This document shows, one piece after another, positions 7,745 through 17,949 of a stretch of 43,107 bases of DNA. Source of the stretch: Lysobacteraceae bacterium UBA6001 (GTDB lineage Bacteria; Pseudomonadota; Gammaproteobacteria; Xanthomonadales; Xanthomonadaceae); NCBI GenBank assembly GCA_002429615.1, contig DJAN01000082.1, positions 341 to 43,447 on the forward strand, given 5' to 3'. Every line of letters begins with the position of its first letter. Position 1 is the stretch's first letter. The notes under the pieces are model-generated. The model was given only the letters and a program-made list of their open reading frames with translations. It searched no databases and had not been told where the DNA came from. The translations under genes and the position numbers were made by a program.

Positions 7745-9358
7745 TTGTCACCCAGCGCATCGCTCATCGACCGCATCGAATCCGTACCGCGGCGCGAGCT
7801 GTACTTCTTCGCCCTGTACCGGGTCCTGGTCGCCGGCCTGATCGCCGCGCTGGTGTACAGCCCGTTCTCGGCGCTGGTCGGCGAGCCGCGCCTGCCGCAC
7901 CTGGCGCAGGCGATGGCGGTGGCCTATCTGGTGCTGGCGGTGGCGCTGCTGGTCTGGGGGCGCAAGGAGCACTGGCTCAACACCATCGTGTTCTGCTCGG
8001 TGACGGTGGACATCGTCGCCGCCGCGCTGATGACCCATGCGCTACCCACGGCCAGCGCCGGCATCTCGATGATGCTGCTGTTCAACATCGCCGCCGCGGG
8101 CATGCTGCTGCCGCTGCGCATGGCGATGGGCGTGGCGCTGATCGCCTGCACCGCCACCGTGCTGGAGTACCTGTGGAGCGTGCTCGATGGCGATCCCAGC
8201 AGCCGGACCCTGGCCGAGCTGGCGATGTTCGCGGCCAGCTACCTGGCGGTGGCCTACATCTGCTACCAGATCGGCCAGCGCGCGCGCAGCAACCAGCAGC
8301 TGGCCGACCGCCGCGGCGCCGAGGTGGCCAACCTGTTCGAGGTCAATGAGCTGATCATCCGGCGCATGCGCACCGGCGTGCTGGTGGTCGATGCGGGCAA
8401 CCGCATCACCCTGGCCAACGAGGCGGCCACGACCCTCATCGGCGACGCCGAGGGCAACACCGTCAGCGGCCTGCTGGAGCTGTCCAGCGCCGCCCCGGAG
8501 CTGGCCCGCCGGCTGCAGCGCTGGCGCAATGGCTGGCAGCAGGACGACGCCCCGCTGCAGCTGTCGCCCGACCAGCCCGAAGTGCAGCCGCGCTTCGCCC
8601 GGCTGCTCGCCGACAGCGACATGACCCTGGTGTTCCTCGACGACGCCACCGTGGTCTCGCGCCGCGCCGAGTCACTCACCCTGTCCGCGCTGGGGCGGTT
8701 CTCGGCCAGCCTGGCGCATGAGATCCGCAATCCGCTGGCGGCGATCAACTATGCCGCGCAGCTGCTGGAGGAATCACCGGCGATCGGCGAGGCCGACCGC
8801 CGCCTGCTGCAGATCATCCATCAGCAGTGCCAGCGCACCAACGGCATCGTCGAAAGCGTGCTCGGGCTGGCCCGGCGTGAACGCGCCAACCCGGAAAACC
8901 TGGACCTGGCCGCCTTCGTGCGCCGCTTCGTGCTGGAGTACAAGCAGACGCTGTCGGTGGAGAACGACAGCCTGGAAGCGGTGATCGGGCAGACCTCGGT
9001 GCAGGCGCTGGTCGACCCCAAGCACCTGCACCAGATTCTCACCGCGCTGGTCCACAACGCACTGAAGTACGGGCGCACGATGGACGAGCCGGCACGGGTA
9101 CGCCTGCGCGTGGCGGCGCAGGAACGGACCGCGGTGATCGACGTGATGGACCGTGGCCCGGGCATTCCCGAGGCGGTGGCCGCGCAGTTGTTCCGGCCGT
9201 TCTTCACCACCTCCGAGCACGGCACCGGCCTGGGCCTGTACATTGCCCGTGAGCTTTGCCGCGCCAACCAGGCCCGCCTGGAATACGTGGCCGTCCCGGC
9301 CGGCGGCGCGTGCTTCCGCATCACCCTGCCCGGTCCGCATACGATATTGCCGGCCTGA
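7745..9358 (+). CDS. pilS: Type IV pilus sensor histidine kinase PilS
   Basis: PilS is the membrane sensor kinase that phosphorylates PilR to control pilin transcription. A TTG start at 7745 is chosen because AAGGGGAG lies six bases before it and the product (537 residues) then begins with the expected short cytosolic lead before the membrane part. The same frame stays open further upstream, but that sequence is not protein-like. About six membrane segments fill residues 20-177. A PAS-like region follows (MRTGVLVVDAGNRITLANEAA). The phospho-acceptor is His325 in SASLAHEIRNPL. The HATPase domain shows HNALKYG, DRGPGIP and TGLGLYIARELC. It lies 98 bases before pilR and is probably co-transcribed with it. 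Confidence 0.93.
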   Translation: MSPSASLIDRIESVPRRELYFFALYRVLVAGLIAALVYSPFSALVGEPRLPHLAQAMAVAYLVLAVALLVWGRKEHWLNTIVFCSVTVDIVAAALMTHALPTASAGISMMLLFNIAAAGMLLPLRMAMGVALIACTATVLEYLWSVLDGDPSSRTLAELAMFAASYLAVAYICYQIGQRARSNQQLADRRGAEVANLFEVNELIIRRMRTGVLVVDAGNRITLANEAATTLIGDAEGNTVSGLLELSSAAPELARRLQRWRNGWQQDDAPLQLSPDQPEVQPRFARLLADSDMTLVFLDDATVVSRRAESLTLSALGRFSASLAHEIRNPLAAINYAAQLLEESPAIGEADRRLLQIIHQQCQRTNGIVESVLGLARRERANPENLDLAAFVRRFVLEYKQTLSVENDSLEAVIGQTSVQALVDPKHLHQILTALVHNALKYGRTMDEPARVRLRVAAQERTAVIDVMDRGPGIPEAVAAQLFRPFFTTSEHGTGLGLYIARELCRANQARLEYVAVPAGGACFRITLPGPHTILPA

Positions 9359-9456
9359 ATGGCCTGACCCCGTATTCATCCCCACTGGGCTGCCGCGCCG
9401 GGTCGCAAATCCGCAATATTTGTCGCTTCTGGCCCCTTCGGCTATCTTCCACATTC

Positions 9457-10839
9457 ATGAACGACAGCCGAAGCGCCCTCGTCGTAGACGACGAAAGAGA
9501 TATCCGTGAGCTGCTGGTTCTGACCTTGGGCCGAATGGGCCTGCGCATCAGCACCGCCGCCAATCTCGCCGAAGCCCGCGAACTGCTGGCCAACAACCCT
9601 TACGACCTGTGCATCACCGACATGCGCCTGCCGGACGGCAATGGCATCGAGCTGGTGACCGAGATCGCACGGCACTACCCGCGCACGCCGGTGGCGATGA
9701 TCACCGCGTTCGGCAGCATGGACCTGGCGGTGGAGGCGTTGAAGGCCGGTGCCTTCGACTTCGTCAGCAAGCCGGTCGACATCTCCGTGCTGCGCGGCCT
9801 GGTCCGCCATGCGCTGGAACTGAACAACGCCGAGCGCCCCGTGCCGCCCCCGCCCCCGCCGGAACAGGCCAGCCGCCTGCTCGGCGAATCGGCGGCGATG
9901 GAGGCGCTGCGCGCCACCATCACCAAGGTCGCGCGCAGCCAGGCGCCGGTCTACATCCTGGGTGAATCAGGCGTGGGCAAGGAGCTGGTGGCGCGCACCA
10001 TCCATGAGCAGGGCGCGCGCAGTGGCGGTCCATTCGTGCCGGTCAACTGCGGCGCGATCCCGGCCGAGCTGATGGAGAGCGAATTCTTCGGTCACAAGAA
10101 GGGTAGCTTCACCGGCGCGCATACCGACAAGCCCGGCCTGTTCCAGGCCGCCAATGGCGGCACGCTGTTCCTGGACGAGATCGCCGAGCTGCCGCTGCAG
10201 ATGCAGGTCAAGCTGCTGCGCGCGATCCAGGAGAAGTCGGTGCGCCCGGTCGGTGCCTCGACCGAAGTGCCGGTGGACGTGCGCATCCTGTCGGCGACGC
10301 ACAAGGACCTGGCCGACCTCGTCGCCGAGGGCCGCTTCCGCCACGACCTGTACTACCGCATCAACGTCATCGAGCTGCGCGTGCCGCCGCTGCGCGAACG
10401 CGGTGGCGACCTGCCGCAGCTGGCCGCGGCAATCCTGGCGCGGCTGGCGCGCAGCCACGGCCGGCCGATTCCGCTGCTGTCGCCGTCGGCGCTGGAAGCG
10501 CTGGACCATTACCGTTTCCCAGGCAACGTGCGTGAGCTGGAGAACATCCTGGAACGTGCCCTGGCGCTGGCCGAGGACGACCAGATCAGCGCCAGCGACC
10601 TGCGCCTGCCGCAGCACAATGGCGTGCGGACCGCCGGTGCCGGCGCCGAACCGCAGGAAGCGGTGGTCGACGTGGAGCCCGGCGCCGCCGCCCTGCCCTC
10701 GTACATCGAGCAGCTGGAGCGCGCGGCGATCCAGAAGGCGCTGGAAGAGAATCGCTGGAACAAGACGCGCACCGCCGCGCAGCTCGGCATCACCTTCCGC
10801 GCGCTGCGCTACAAGCTGAAGAAGCTGGGCATGGAGTAA
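9457..10839 (+). CDS. pilR: Sigma-54-dependent pilus response regulator PilR
   Basis: PilR is an NtrC-type activator that uses ATP to remodel RNA polymerase-sigma54 at the pilin promoter. The 460-residue protein has a receiver domain with Asp55 as phosphorylation site (ITDMRLPDG). An AAA+ domain follows with Walker A GESGVGKE (169-176), the sigma-54-contacting loop GSFTGA (216-221) and Walker B GGTLFLDE. The C-terminal Fis-type DNA-binding helix is [20 protein letters not shown]. The GSFTGA form, in place of GAFTGA, is also what I recall for Pseudomonas PilR, so it is not a defect. The ATG at 9457 is used; an open frame upstream overlaps pilS and is not credible. Sigma-54 sites before pilB and the first pilin gene are its likely targets. 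Confidence 0.94.
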   Translation: MNDSRSALVVDDERDIRELLVLTLGRMGLRISTAANLAEARELLANNPYDLCITDMRLPDGNGIELVTEIARHYPRTPVAMITAFGSMDLAVEALKAGAFDFVSKPVDISVLRGLVRHALELNNAERPVPPPPPPEQASRLLGESAAMEALRATITKVARSQAPVYILGESGVGKELVARTIHEQGARSGGPFVPVNCGAIPAELMESEFFGHKKGSFTGAHTDKPGLFQAANGGTLFLDEIAELPLQMQVKLLRAIQEKSVRPVGASTEVPVDVRILSATHKDLADLVAEGRFRHDLYYRINVIELRVPPLRERGGDLPQLAAAILARLARSHGRPIPLLSPSALEALDHYRFPGNVRELENILERALALAEDDQISASDLRLPQHNGVRTAGAGAEPQEAVVDVEPGAAALPSYIEQLERAAIQKALEENRWNKTRTAAQLGITFRALRYKLKKLGME

Positions 10840-10867
10840 GCGCCGTCTTGCGCGGCCGATGAAACGG

Positions 10868-10891
10868 AAAGGCCGCCCGAGGGCGGCCTTT
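10868..10891. terminator. Shared hairpin between convergent pilR and pilB
   Basis: AAAGGCCGCCC (10868-10878) and GGGCGGCCTTT (10881-10891) form a near-perfect stem in the 74-base gap between the convergent genes. The T-tracts are short on both strands (CCTTTCTG and CCTTTCCG), so it is probably a bidirectional terminator of moderate strength. The same stem core occurs in the sucCD terminator. Confidence 0.75.
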
Positions 10892-10913
10892 CTGCTTCAC
10901 GAAGGGCGGTGGA

Positions 10914-12647
<1,734 letters not shown>

Positions 12648-12682
12648 CGTGTTTCGAGGTCCCCAATCACCCGACAAGATTA

Positions 12683-12701
12683 CTGCAATTTCCCTGCCAA
12701 A
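12683..12701 (-). promoter_or_regulatory. Sigma-54 promoter before pilB
   Basis: On the minus strand TTTGGCAGGGAAATTGCAG fits the sigma-54 consensus TGGCAC-N5-TTGCA very well: GG (12698-12697) and GC (12686-12685) are ten bases apart, with TTGCA intact at -12. The predicted start near 12673 gives a leader of about 25 bases to the pilB ATG. PilR is the obvious activator. Confidence 0.8.
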
Positions 12702-12767
12702 CGGCCCCCGCGCCCTCCCCAGGGCGGGACCGCCGGTACGCTGACCGGGAACGAGCCAGGCATTACT

Positions 12768-13655
12768 ATGTCAGGCGGGGACTCCTGGGGACAGCATTTG
12801 GAACGCATCAGCATCATCCTGCCCGCCAAGAACGAGGCGGCCGGGCTGCACAAGACATTGCCGGCCCTGCGCCAGCGCTTCCCGGAGGCGGAGCTGATCG
12901 TGGTGGACGATGGCTCCACCGACGACACCGCCAGCGTGGCCACGGGGCATGGGGCGCGGGTGCTGCGCAGCCCGTATTCGATGGGCAATGGCGCGGCGAT
13001 CAAGCGCGGCGCACGTGCGGCCCAGGGCAGCGTCCTGGTGTTCATGGATGCCGACGGCCAGCACGACCCGGCCAGCATCCCCTCGCTGCTGGACAAGCTC
13101 GACGAGGGCTACGACATGGTGGTGGGCGCCCGTGACGGCAGCGGCCAGGCCAACTTCCACCGTGGCGCGGCCAATACGTTCTACAACTGGCTGGCCAGCC
13201 GGATGACCGGGTTCGCGATCAAGGACCTGACCTCCGGGTTCCGGGCGGTGCGCGCGGACAAGTTCCGCGAGTTCCTGCACCTGCTGCCAAACGGCTTCAG
13301 CTATCCGACCACCAGCACGATGGCGTTCTTCCGCAGCGCCTACGCGGTGGCCTACGTGCCGATCCCGGTGGCCAAGCGGGTGGGCAATGGCAGCCATATC
13401 CGCCCGGTGAAGGATGGCATCCGCTTCCTGCTGATCATCTTCAAGATCGCGACGCTGTATGCGCCGCTGAAGTTGTTTGCGCCGGTGGCGGGCGCTTTCT
13501 TCACGATGGGCCTGGGCTATTACGGCTACACGTTCGCCACGGCGCATCGCTTTACCAACATGAGCGCGCTGCTGTTCAGCGCGGCGGTGATCGTGTTCCT
13601 GATCGGGTTGATCTCCGAACAGATCACCAATCTGACGTATCGGCGAGATGGCTGA
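12768..13655 (+). CDS. GT2-family glycosyltransferase with C-terminal membrane helices
   Basis: This is a family-2 (GT-A fold) glycosyltransferase that would move a sugar from an activated nucleotide donor, in this subfamily often to a polyprenyl phosphate. The 295 residues show the N-terminal motif ISIILPAKNE, the acidic pair in VVDDGSTDDT (Asp47/48) and the metal-binding DADGQHD (94-96). Near the C-terminus two hydrophobic segments (FAPVAGAFFTMGLGYYGY and LLFSAAVIVFLIGLI) resemble dolichol/undecaprenyl-phosphate sugar synthases. The ATG at 12768 is chosen; a TTG ten codons later also fits the start of the fold. It is divergent from pilB and opens a run of five overlapping plus-strand genes. 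A polyprenyl-phosphate-sugar maker would suit the GT-C enzyme nearby, which would need such a donor. The exact sugar is unknown. Confidence 0.85.
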   Translation: MSGGDSWGQHLERISIILPAKNEAAGLHKTLPALRQRFPEAELIVVDDGSTDDTASVATGHGARVLRSPYSMGNGAAIKRGARAAQGSVLVFMDADGQHDPASIPSLLDKLDEGYDMVVGARDGSGQANFHRGAANTFYNWLASRMTGFAIKDLTSGFRAVRADKFREFLHLLPNGFSYPTTSTMAFFRSAYAVAYVPIPVAKRVGNGSHIRPVKDGIRFLLIIFKIATLYAPLKLFAPVAGAFFTMGLGYYGYTFATAHRFTNMSALLFSAAVIVFLIGLISEQITNLTYRRDG

Positions 13656-14805
13656 AGGCCACCGCATCCTGCTCGTCACCCGCAATCTCCCGCCGCTGCT
13701 GGGCGGGATGGAGCGCTTGAACTGGCACATGGTCGAGCAGTTGCTGTTGCACGCACAGGTCACCGTGGTGGCCCCTGCTGCCTCCCAGCTTCCCGCCGGT
13801 GCGTCCCTTCAGGGGGTTGCTGGCAAGCCGATCTGGAAGTTTCTCGCCGGTGCCACCCGCGCCGCGCTGCGGGAAGCCAGGCGTTGGCGGCCGGAGCTGG
13901 TGCTTGCCGGTAGCGGCCTCACCGCGCCGATCGCATGGCTGGCCGCGCGTGCCTGCGGCGCACGTGCCGCCGTGTACCTGCACGGGCTGGACATCGGCCT
14001 GCGCCACCCGCTCTACGCGCTGGCGTGGCTGCCCGCGATCCGGCGCATGGACCTCGTCATCGCCAACAGCTCCGCCACGCGGACGATGGCAGTGGCGCGC
14101 GGCGTCGATGCCTCGCGCATCCGCCTGCTGCACCCTGGCACCGCCGCTTCACCGGAACAGGCCGATATCCAGCAGGAAGTCGACGCGTTCCGGAACAGAT
14201 ACGGACTGGGCAGCGGCCCGCTCCTGCTCTCGGTGGGGCGCTTGACGGAGCGCAAGGGTCTGCGCGAGTTCGTCCGCGACGTCTTTCCGCTGATCGCACG
14301 CGAGGCGCCCACGGCGCAGCTCGTGGTAATCGGCGAGGTGGCGAACCAGGCCTTGGCCGCACGCAGCCAGTCGACGCAAAGCATCCTCGCCGAGGCCGAA
14401 CGGCATGGGCTGGCGGACCGGATCCACTTCATTGGCGCGATTGCCGACCGCGCGGCACTCTCCCAGGCATACGCCGCGGCTGCCGTACACGTGTTTCCGG
14501 TGCGCGAGATCGCCGGCGACCCGGAGGGATTCGGCATGGTCGCGATCGAAGCCGCCGCGCATGGCCTGCCTACCGTCGCCTACGCGACCGGTGGCGTCGT
14601 TGATGCGGTCAGCGAGGGTGTCTCCGGTTATCTGGTGAGGCCGCATGACGCGGCGCGCTTCGCCGAGGCGGTATGCCAGCTGCTCAGCGCGCCGCTGCCC
14701 CCTGCGCCGTCGCAGCAGTTCGCCAGGCAGTTCGAATGGACTGCCTTCGGCGCCAGGTTGCGCGAGATGCTGCAGGACGGCCGCACAGCACGAGGCGCGC
14801 CATGA
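13648..14805 (+). CDS. GT4-family glycosyltransferase (385 aa)
   Basis: This is a GT-B fold retaining glycosyltransferase of family 4, acting in the cytosol on a glycan or lipid-linked acceptor. The N-terminal domain begins LLVTRNLPPLLGGMERL, with the glycine loop of GT4 enzymes. The C-terminal donor domain shows LLSVGRLTERKGL and the E-x7-E motif in EGFGMVAIEA, then GLPTVAYATGG. Its start codon overlaps the end of the GT2 gene by eight bases, and its stop overlaps the next gene by ATGA, so translation is probably coupled. Substrate cannot be read from sequence. Confidence 0.87.
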   Translation: MAEGHRILLVTRNLPPLLGGMERLNWHMVEQLLLHAQVTVVAPAASQLPAGASLQGVAGKPIWKFLAGATRAALREARRWRPELVLAGSGLTAPIAWLAARACGARAAVYLHGLDIGLRHPLYALAWLPAIRRMDLVIANSSATRTMAVARGVDASRIRLLHPGTAASPEQADIQQEVDAFRNRYGLGSGPLLLSVGRLTERKGLREFVRDVFPLIAREAPTAQLVVIGEVANQALAARSQSTQSILAEAERHGLADRIHFIGAIADRAALSQAYAAAAVHVFPVREIAGDPEGFGMVAIEAAAHGLPTVAYATGGVVDAVSEGVSGYLVRPHDAARFAEAVCQLLSAPLPPAPSQQFARQFEWTAFGARLREMLQDGRTARGAP

Positions 14806-15548
14806 CCAACGCGCCCAGGCAACCCCACGCCAGCCCCGACCTGGATTCGCGCCTGCGCAAGGCACGCAAGATCGAACAGTTGCTGGCTCCCGCCCTGCGC
14901 GGCCAGCGGCTTCGCCTGCTGGAGGTGGGGACCGGCAGCGGTGCGATCAGCCATTACTTCGCGACCCGCTACGGCGAAAGCCTGGAAGTGCAGGCCGTGG
15001 ATGTCATCGACAGCCGGCAGGTGGTCGATGGCTATCATTTCACCCATGTCGACGATACCCGGCTGCCTTTCGAGCGCGCCAGCTTCGACATCGTGATCAG
15101 CAACCACGTCATCGAACATGTGGGCGGCTGGCCCCGGCAGCTTCGACATCTGAAGGAGATCGGCCGGGTGCTGAAGGCGGACGGCACGGCCTATCTGGCC
15201 GTTCCCAACCGATGGATGCTGGTCGAACCGCACTATGCGCTGCCGCTGCTCAGCTGGCTGCCGCGGCCGCTGAGAGATCCCTATCTGCGGATGAGTGGCC
15301 GCGGCCAGCATTACGACTGCGAGCCGCTGGAACTGCACCAGCTGCACGCCCTGCTGAAGCGTGCGGGCCTCGACTACACGCACCGGGAGACCGATGCGCT
15401 GCAATCGATTACCGCGCTCGAGCCAGGAAACCTGGCCGCCCGCCTGCTCTCGCGCTTTCCACGGGGCTTGATCAAGGCGGCCCGGCCGCTGCTCCCCACC
15501 TTCATCTGCACGCTCCGCCACGGCCAGGCAGATGCCCGTGCCCGCTGA
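14802..15548 (+). CDS. SAM-dependent methyltransferase (248 aa)
   Basis: This is a class I methyltransferase of the Methyltransf_11/25 type. The SAM-binding motif I is LLEVGTGSGAISHYF, followed by the acidic VDVID loop, DDTRLPFERASFDIVISNHVIEH (motif II to IV region) and RVLKADGTAYLAVPN. The ATG at 14802 overlaps the stop of the GT4 gene (ATGA). Methyltransferases of this kind are common in glycan clusters, where they methylate sugars or cap a chain; here the target is unknown. It is one of three unrelated-looking small methyltransferases within about 3.1 kb. Confidence 0.8.
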   Translation: MTNAPRQPHASPDLDSRLRKARKIEQLLAPALRGQRLRLLEVGTGSGAISHYFATRYGESLEVQAVDVIDSRQVVDGYHFTHVDDTRLPFERASFDIVISNHVIEHVGGWPRQLRHLKEIGRVLKADGTAYLAVPNRWMLVEPHYALPLLSWLPRPLRDPYLRMSGRGQHYDCEPLELHQLHALLKRAGLDYTHRETDALQSITALEPGNLAARLLSRFPRGLIKAARPLLPTFICTLRHGQADARAR

Positions 15549-16563
15549 TCCCGCGATCTGGTTTCCCGCGATCCGCGCCGGCACCGGCGTGGACGTGTTC
15601 ACGCAGCGGCTGCGTGACGCGCTGGCGGCACGGGGATTCCAGGCGGAGATCAGCTGGCTGCCGCATCGCGCGGAATATGCGCCGTGGACCGTGGCAAAGC
15701 CCGAGCGCCCGCGCTGGGCCAACATCACCCACGTCAATACGTGGCTGCACCATTCGCTGGTTCCGGCGAACTCGCTCATCGTGGCGACAATGCACCACAG
15801 CGTCCACGACGAGGCCATGCGCCCGTTCAAGCACTGGAAGCAGCAGCTCTATCACCGCGCCTGGGTGCGCCCGATGGAAGCCTGGGTGCTGGCACACGCG
15901 GACAAGGTCACCAGCGTCAGCGCCCATACCGCGCGCGAGGTCGCCAGGACGTTCGGCGTCCAGAGCGAGGTCATCCACAACGGCATCGACCTGGAGACCT
16001 TCACGCCGCCGCTCCACCGCGAAAGCCGCGATGTCTTCAGGCTGATCTACGTCGGCTCCTGGTCCCTGCGCAAGGGCACGGACCTGCTGGCGCCGATCAT
16101 GGCGCAGTTGGGCGACGGCTTCGAACTGGTCTGCACCGCATCCGCGGGCTTTCCCACCAGCGGCCCACTGCCGATCCATTGCCGCAGCATCGGCAGGCCG
16201 GATACCGCTGCCCTGGTGAGCGCCTATCAACAGGCCGATGCCCTGATCTTCCCCAGTCGTCTTGAAGGCTTCGGGCAGGTGGCGGCCGAGGCGATGGCCT
16301 GCGGGCTTCCGGTGGTCGCCGGCCGCAACTCCGCCCTTCCCGAGGTCGTGGCTTCGGGGGAAACCGGCTTTCTCATCGAGGGCGACGATGTCGGCGCCTA
16401 CGTCGCCGCGATCCGCGGGCTGCGTGACGACCGTGAGCGGTGGCGGCGCATGTCGGCTGCCGCGCGCTTACGCGCGGAGGAGAACTTCGACATCACGCGG
16501 ATGACGGACCAATACGTGGCGCTCTACCAGCAGCTGCTCGGGCGGACACCGGCAGGCGCATGA
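15532..16563 (+). CDS. GT4-family glycosyltransferase (343 aa)
   Basis: This is a second GT-B glycosyltransferase. The N-terminal half has IRAGTGVDVFTQRL and a histidine-rich stretch (MHHSVHDEAM). The donor domain shows VIHNGIDLETF, YVGSWSLRKGTDLL and FPSRLEGFGQVAAEAMACGLPVVAG, which carries the E-x7-E motif of family 4. The ATG at 15532 overlaps the preceding methyltransferase by 17 bases, and its own stop overlaps the next start (ATGA). Sequence around the fold differs from the 385-residue GT4, so the two probably add different sugars or make different linkages. Confidence 0.87.
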   Translation: MPVPADPAIWFPAIRAGTGVDVFTQRLRDALAARGFQAEISWLPHRAEYAPWTVAKPERPRWANITHVNTWLHHSLVPANSLIVATMHHSVHDEAMRPFKHWKQQLYHRAWVRPMEAWVLAHADKVTSVSAHTAREVARTFGVQSEVIHNGIDLETFTPPLHRESRDVFRLIYVGSWSLRKGTDLLAPIMAQLGDGFELVCTASAGFPTSGPLPIHCRSIGRPDTAALVSAYQQADALIFPSRLEGFGQVAAEAMACGLPVVAGRNSALPEVVASGETGFLIEGDDVGAYVAAIRGLRDDRERWRRMSAAARLRAEENFDITRMTDQYVALYQQLLGRTPAGA

Positions 16564-17150
16564 ATCAGGCAAGGGACAACAGGATGACGACGGGACAGAA
16601 GCGGGTGCTCAACCTGGGCAGCGGCGAGCGCACGATCGAGGGTGCCGTGAACGTCGACTACTACGCCGCGCAGGCGGACGTCCGGCATGACCTCGATGCT
16701 TATCCGTATCCGTTCGAGGATGGCGCCTTCGACGAGATCCATGCCTGGAATGTCATCGAGCACCTGGAGAACGTGATCGCGGCGATGCAGGAGATCCATC
16801 GCATCGGCAGCGATGGCTGCCTCGTGCATATCCGCGTACCGCACTTCCGCAGTGCCTGCCTGTATGAGGACCTCACCCACCGACACGGTTTCGCCTGGCG
16901 GAGTTTCGACATCTTTGTCGAGGAGGGCTCGGTCTACGGCGACTACACGCGCTGCCGGTACGAGATCGTGTCGCGCCGCTTCACGCCTTATCTGGTCCCG
17001 GCGCTCTACCGGCTGTTGTCGCGGATGCCGTCGCTGACGGACAACCTGCTCAGCAAGTACATCCCGATGGCTTCCATCGAGTTCGTGCTGCGCGTTCGGA
17101 AGGCACCGCACGCAGCGGCCGCCGGACAGGACGTCAGCCGTAACGGTTGA
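16560..17150 (+). CDS. SAM-dependent methyltransferase (196 aa)
   Basis: This is a short class I methyltransferase. Motif I is VLNLGSGERTIEGAVNVDYY, then DAYPYPFEDGAFDEIHAWNVIEH. This pattern is frequent in methyltransferases of O-antigen and capsule clusters. The ATG at 16560 overlaps the GT4 stop (ATGA); a second ATG at 16584 with AGGGA upstream is an equally possible start. It is the last of the five overlapping plus-strand genes. Its 3' end overlaps the 3' end of the convergent methyltransferase gene by 17 bases. Confidence 0.78.
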   Translation: MNQARDNRMTTGQKRVLNLGSGERTIEGAVNVDYYAAQADVRHDLDAYPYPFEDGAFDEIHAWNVIEHLENVIAAMQEIHRIGSDGCLVHIRVPHFRSACLYEDLTHRHGFAWRSFDIFVEEGSVYGDYTRCRYEIVSRRFTPYLVPALYRLLSRMPSLTDNLLSKYIPMASIEFVLRVRKAPHAAAAGQDVSRNG

Positions 17151-17922
17151 ATATCGGCGCTGGGCGCCCGGTCTTCTTCGCAAGGATGAAGACGCTTTCG
17201 AAATTCCCGTGGTCTTCGCTGTCCAGGTGCAGCTCGACCTCGGCAAACCCCGCGAGTCGAAGCGTGCGCAGGATGCGCGCCAACGGGTAGACGTGCAGTT
17301 GCATCGGCTGTTCGAACAGGCCGCGCCCTTTCAGCAAGTTCCGCGCCCATTGCAGCGGCGGCAGGATGTACGACAGCCTCACCAGCGATCGCAGCACGGG
17401 GTTGGCGTTGCAGCCCATGTAGATCTGGAAAGCAAGATAGCCGTCCGCCGCGACGCGGTCGGCCATCGCGCCGATCATGCGCAGCCCGCGCGACGGTGCG
17501 ACGTGCTGCAACACCAGGTACGAATGCACCAGGTTTCTTTGCGGCGGAATCGCGGACAGCGCGTCGTCCGCGCGGGCGGTGGCGATGTTGGTCACGCCGC
17601 GTTTGTCGCAGTGGGTACGAACCGCGGCGAGCATCGAATCGGACACATCCACCGCGAGCACGGTCTGGCAACGGGCGGCCATCGGCAGCGCGAGCCGACC
17701 GACGCCCGATCCTACGTCCACGGCCGCACCACACTGCCACGGCGCGCCCTCGCGACGCTCGATCGCCGCCCACACGGATGACACATGCGCCTCACCGGAG
17801 GCAAAGAACTCCGCTTCGGCGTCGGCATCGAGCTCGCGCGTGCGGAACTGCGGCGCGCTCAGCACACCGTAGTAAGGCGAATCGGCGCCCCAGCGCTCCC
17901 AATCCCGATCTGTGCGTTTCAT
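17134..17922 (-). CDS. SAM-dependent methyltransferase (262 aa)
   Basis: This is the third methyltransferase of the cassette, on the opposite strand. Motif I is AAVDVGSGVGRLALPMA, followed by LAVDVSDSML (acidic loop) and LVHSYLVLQHV. The C-terminal region with YLAFQIYMGCNANP is not familiar. The ATG at 17920-17922 is used. It lies 27 bases after the flippase gene and probably ends a minus-strand unit that begins with the second pilin gene. The target is unknown; a sugar hydroxyl or a glycan end is likeliest from the neighbours. Confidence 0.75.
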   Translation of the reverse strand: MKRTDRDWERWGADSPYYGVLSAPQFRTRELDADAEAEFFASGEAHVSSVWAAIERREGAPWQCGAAVDVGSGVGRLALPMAARCQTVLAVDVSDSMLAAVRTHCDKRGVTNIATARADDALSAIPPQRNLVHSYLVLQHVAPSRGLRMIGAMADRVAADGYLAFQIYMGCNANPVLRSLVRLSYILPPLQWARNLLKGRGLFEQPMQLHVYPLARILRTLRLAGFAEVELHLDSEDHGNFESVFILAKKTGRPAPIFNRYG

Positions 17923-17949
17923 TGCGGTCCTGCCCCTCTTGTTCGCCCG

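Noticed and set aside
7690..7745. Full sigma-70 promoter for pilS around TATACT
   Set aside because: The -10-like hexamer has no credible -35 at 16-18 bases, so it is only noted within the spacer entry.
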